NCBI GenBank assembly: GCA_002441085.1
Contig: DJVF01000030.1
Coordinates: 22,235 to 45,163, forward strand
Origin: Patescibacteria group bacterium UBA6263
GTDB lineage: Bacteria; Patescibacteriota; Gracilibacteria; Absconditabacterales; Absconditicoccaceae
Direction of reading: 5' to 3'
DNA length: 22,929 bases
Shown in pieces: positions 19,584 to 22,929 of this stretch. The stretch's first letter is position 1. Every line of letters begins with the position of its first letter. Below the pieces are notes generated by a model. That model made no database searches and had not been told where the DNA came from. It worked only from the letters and a program-made list of their open reading frames with translations. A program made the position numbers and the translations under genes.

Positions 19584-20312
19584 ATGAAAAAGAAATTATT
19601 TAGATGATTTACTTTGATAGAATTGATTTTTGCAATAGTGGCGGTATCTATTGGATTAATGTCTATTTTGTATGCTGTAAATTATGGTTTCTCTAATGTA
19701 CAAGGTACAAAACAAAGAGTAATAGCTATCAATCTTGCTAGAGAATGAATAGAATGAATATATCAGATTAGAGATACCAATTGGCTAATTACGCAAGAAG
19801 ATAGAGAGAAATGTTGGTTAGATAAAAATCCTTTGGCTTTGGATAATAGTCCAGATGGATGTGAAGAAGATTCTTGGATGTGAAGTGGTAGTTATATATT
19901 ACAAAGGTGATTGACTGGAGAACAGGAGTATTTTTTTATGTCTTGAGCTACACAATTACCTGTTTGGGCTCAATTGGATTTGTCTGATGGGATACAGACA
20001 AGTGATCGTAACTTTGCTATGTGTCTGACTGGCTGAATGTGGAACGCTTGTCCTGGATATACGGGCAATACGAATTATTTTAGAGAAATCAGGGGAAAGT
20101 GACTATTTTATAAAGATTCAACTACTACTGGTGGAGATTATTTAGATTGTACAAAATGAAATGAGTCAGTAGTTGTTTCTACGTTAGCATTTCCGGTAGA
20201 TTGTTGATGATTAGAAGCTAAAGAGTATCGTTTTTGTTCTAGAGTAGAATATATAGGTGAAGGTAGATGAGAGGTAGAATTTTGTAGTTTGATAACTAAT
20301 TTTTTGAAGTAA
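19584..20312 (+). CDS. Type IV pilin-like / pseudopilin protein
   Basis: The product has 242 residues. The N-terminus MKKKLFRGFTLIELIFAIVA is a textbook class III signal: basic leader, Gly8 before Phe9, and Glu13 at mature position 5, followed by a hydrophobic helix to about residue 33. Prepilin peptidase would cut after Gly8, which is a TGA codon (19605-19607). After the helix comes QRVIAINLAREGIEGIYQIRDTNW, a pseudopilin-type helix, then a Cys-rich globular part (CWLDKN, DGCEEDS, CLTGGMWNACPG, DCGG). Such proteins build type IV pili or DNA-uptake pseudopili, and ComM is nearby. No pilus motor or peptidase is in the window. The start ATG at 19584 is chosen because the earlier ATG at 19573 is out of frame. 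Confidence 0.9.
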
Positions 20313-21941
20313 TTAAATTTTCTCTATTATGGATATTGGGTTGTTGGGAAGATTTAGTTTTATATAAAAATCATAAATAGATCATTTACATATTAACTTT
20401 AGTTTTTCTCAAGTATTTTTTTCAAATATTTTTATAAGAGGTATTATAATTTTTCATATCATTTCATTTTTATTTTTACTGTAACTTGAAGGAGATAAAT
20501 CTTTATTTGATATCTCATTTCATTGCTTATTTAGTAGTTGTTTTAATATTTCGATGGTTCATGATTGACTATGAATATCTTTAGATGTCATTTTTTTTGA
20601 GTTTATAAACATTTTATTGTTTATGGTATCTAAGATTAAATTTTTTTTCTTTTTTAATATATTATCCCAATCTTTTTTATAATCAAAAAATTCTGTACTT
20701 ATTCAATTTGATCAAAAATCTTTTATGGTGTTTTCGGATGTAAATTCTCATAATATTCATTTTGATTTTCGCTGTTCTATTTTGACTCAATCTACTTCAA
20801 ATCAATCTTCGTTGGAGGAATAATCTAGAGTAAAGTTGTATCATAAAGAGTTATTTATTTGATTTATATCTTTGTTTGTTATTTTTAATTGACGATTTCA
20901 ATATATTTGTATTCTGTTTCATGATTGGGTTATTGCTATTTCTATGTCTTTGTTATTTATTGATTTTTTTATTATCTTTTTTATCTCATTGTGCTTGAGT
21001 AGATTTTTGTACTGATCTCTGTATATAGCAAAAGTTAAATTGTTTGATATTGGCATGTTTTTGAAAAACTTGTTTCATCTTTCGTTTTGTTTGTATAGGT
21101 AACTTAGATTTTCAAAACACTCTAATGAATAATGTTTACTCATATTATCAATAGATTCGGCAAGATTATTGTTTTTAGTATCTATATTGTATTTTTTTCA
21201 AATTTTTTGTATTTTTTTCCCTTCTTCAAATAAAATATCAGATTGAAATATCGGTTTGCTAAATATATTGGGATTTAATATATAGAAACACATATCTAAA
21301 TTATCAAAAAAATTATTCTTACCTAGATTTATATAATTTGTATTAAAGTTTTTTTCTAGTGAAATAATATGTGAATTGGATTTTAATATTGATAATCATA
21401 GATAATAATTACTATTTCTTAGTGATCAAAAAAAGTTAAAATCTTTTAGTCGTTTTTTGTCTGTTTCAAATATTTTATTAATCGTTTTTTGATGTTCAGT
21501 TTTTTCTATATCTAAATTTTGTATATCTTGGGTATTTATTTCATTGTCTATTAATAATTTACTTATTATAATATCTGATATAATTGATGGTGTATCTATT
21601 CGATTGTATTCTGATAAAAATCATATTTTATATTTTAATCATATTTTGTCTATAACCTGTCTTGATATTGGATAAAATTCATTTACTGATGCTTTTTGAA
21701 AATCTTTTACAATATTTTCTTTGTAGATAAATTCTATGTCGTTATCATATGATTTGGTATCTATTCATATGTAATTTCTTAATCAAAGCTTTTGCATTAT
21801 ACTAAAGCTATTTCATGTTGTAAATCATGTATTTATTGATGTGATTGAAAATATTATAGGGCAACTAATTATTAAGTCATATTTATTGAAAAATTCTTTA
21901 TATACTTCCTGATTATTGAATTTTAGTAATTTTGAATTCAT
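20313..21941 (-). CDS. Large soluble protein of unknown function, paired with a methyltransferase
   Basis: The product has 542 residues. I do not recognise it. It has no signal peptide or membrane segment. The N-terminus (DLIISCPIIFSITSINTGFTTGNSF) has alternating hydrophobic strands, then a helical section rich in Lys, Asn and Ile, and a C-terminal block SPSSYSKNKNEMIGKIIIPLIKIFEKNTG followed by KGSIYDFYIKL. A distant GHMP-kinase or other two-domain enzyme relation crossed my mind but no catalytic motif supports it. Its ATG follows the TAG of the methyltransferase gene directly, with no gap, a strong sign of translational coupling. Its stop abuts the stop of the pilin gene (20312/20313). About twenty TGA glycines show that it is a native, code-25 gene. 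Confidence 0.7.
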
Positions 21942-22898
21942 CTATTTTTTTTCAAATAAAAACTGTCATCTTCATTCGTTGATGAATTTGTCTATAAGTT
22001 TAAAATTGTGTCATTCAAAAAAGTTTATTAATCAATCTGGATCATATGTATATACGTTTAATATTTTTAATGATTCTTTTGGTAAAATAGTTATTTTTTC
22101 ATTTCTTATTATTATTGTTGTTTTTGTATTGAGAGTGAAGCTATATTCATACTTTATTGCGCCTAGTGGATTTATTTTTACAGAATTCAATCACATAAAT
22201 CATTTTTTTGGATCTATATTTATTTCTTCTAATGGGAATTTGAAATGATTTTCAGATATTTTGTTTCATAAATATCAGTAATATTTTTCAAAATCTTTCA
22301 TGTCGTCTTTTGTTGTTGTTCAGCTTCTTAGACGTACATCTAACCATATTTTTTCTCATGTTTTTAATAAATTATATAATATATCTATAATATTGTTTGG
22401 ATTTATATTTCAAAATGTATTAGAAAAAAAAGTAAAAATTCTCATACTAGACCCTGAAGTAAATTGACTGAGTTCTCTTCTAAATTCATTAGTAGAAAAA
22501 TCTGCACATATAAAATATTTTTCTATATTCTTTATTTTATTCATTCTTTTTATAGATAATTCTAGCATATTTTTCGATGAATCTACTCAATAATAATTTA
22601 TTTGGAAATTTTTTTTTAAATTTTCGAAAATAAATGATTCTATTTCAGAATTTCAACATCATAAACTAATAATTGTTATATTTTTGTTTTTTAAAAAAAT
22701 ATTTTTTAATCAAAAATCTAAAAAATTATTGTGCGAATATGATCAATAATAAATTTTATCTTTTTCTACTACATTATAATAACAATATGCTCAGTCATCC
22801 ATATAAAGAAATTTTTGTTCTAAGTCTCTATTCCTTAGACAATAAGACAATTCATCGTTTAGGTCTCAATCAGATATTAGATTATATACTTGACTCAT
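21942..22898 (-). CDS. SAM-dependent methyltransferase resembling the histidine-specific (EgtD-like) family
   Basis: The product has 318 residues. SAM motif I is SLGCGN at 78-83, both of its glycines TGA, followed by an acidic strand end NYYGVDSSKNML (Asp106) and FICADFS, then FTFFSNTFGNINPNN, a pattern like the EgtD/DUF2260 methyltransferases that trimethylate histidine or methylate diphthamide-type and peptide targets. The C-terminal part includes IWLDVRLRSG and the EKYYG region, typical of this family's substrate domain, but I could not match its His-binding residues, so the substrate is open. The start ATG at 22898 follows stops in the same frame. The gene overlaps nothing and ends directly against the unknown partner, forming a coupled pair. 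Confidence 0.75.
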
Positions 22899-22929
22899 AG
22901 TATTATTTAAAATATAAAATTATTATTAA

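Overview
The window reads sensibly only if UGA is translated as glycine (genetic code 25). Under the standard code almost every gene on both strands breaks into short pieces. With TGA = Gly, long frames open that end only in TAA or TAG, and the TGA codons fall on family-invariant glycines: the DnaK nucleotide-binding loop, the Nudix box, the TilS PP-loop, the ComM Walker A, the GGQ of a release-factor domain and the prepilin cleavage site. Together with the AT-rich sequence and tight gene packing, this points to the Candidate Phyla Radiation lineages Absconditabacteria (SR1) or Gracilibacteria (BD1-5/GN02). I cannot say which of the two.

Layout. 1-1771 (minus): partial Nudix hydrolase, C39-like cysteine peptidase, two small membrane proteins and a 340-base non-coding gap full of GC-rich palindromes. 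1807-6420: asnS (minus), a ketoacyl-ACP synthase III (plus) with a strong terminator, and dnaK (minus) with a promoter and a CIRCE-like operator. 6581-9816: a membrane protein of unknown function (minus), a membrane-anchored methyltransferase (plus), an ArfB-like GGQ ribosome-rescue protein (minus) and an anchored surface protein (minus). 10010-11154: thyA (plus), a terminator and a second hairpin cluster. 11155-15118: comM (minus), a polyprenyl synthetase (plus) and a cohesin-like surface protein (minus) whose stop overlaps the synthetase stop. 15352-18385: a small ORF, a membrane protein plus tilS (minus operon), and a DUF177/YceD protein plus a Fur-family regulator (plus). 18391-22898: two membrane proteins (minus), a type IV pilin-like protein (plus) and a two-gene minus cassette made of an unrecognised 542-residue protein and a methyltransferase resembling the histidine-specific family.

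The most striking contrast is between the native genes, where UGA supplies about half of the glycines (about 17 of 31 in asnS), and two genes, fabH-like and thyA, with no in-frame UGA at all (27 of 27 and 17 of 17 glycines are GGN). Both look like late arrivals from a standard-code donor, and the fabH-like protein resembles Bacteroidetes homologues as I remember them. Each has its own terminator, and thyA is followed by a hairpin cluster unlike the surrounding DNA. The rest mixes housekeeping (translation, chaperone, rRNA and tRNA maturation, isoprenoid chain elongation) with surface and DNA-uptake functions (pilin, ComM, anchored extracellular proteins), which fits an epibiotic or predatory lifestyle. 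That last step is inference. No tRNA, rRNA, CRISPR array or transposase gene was seen.
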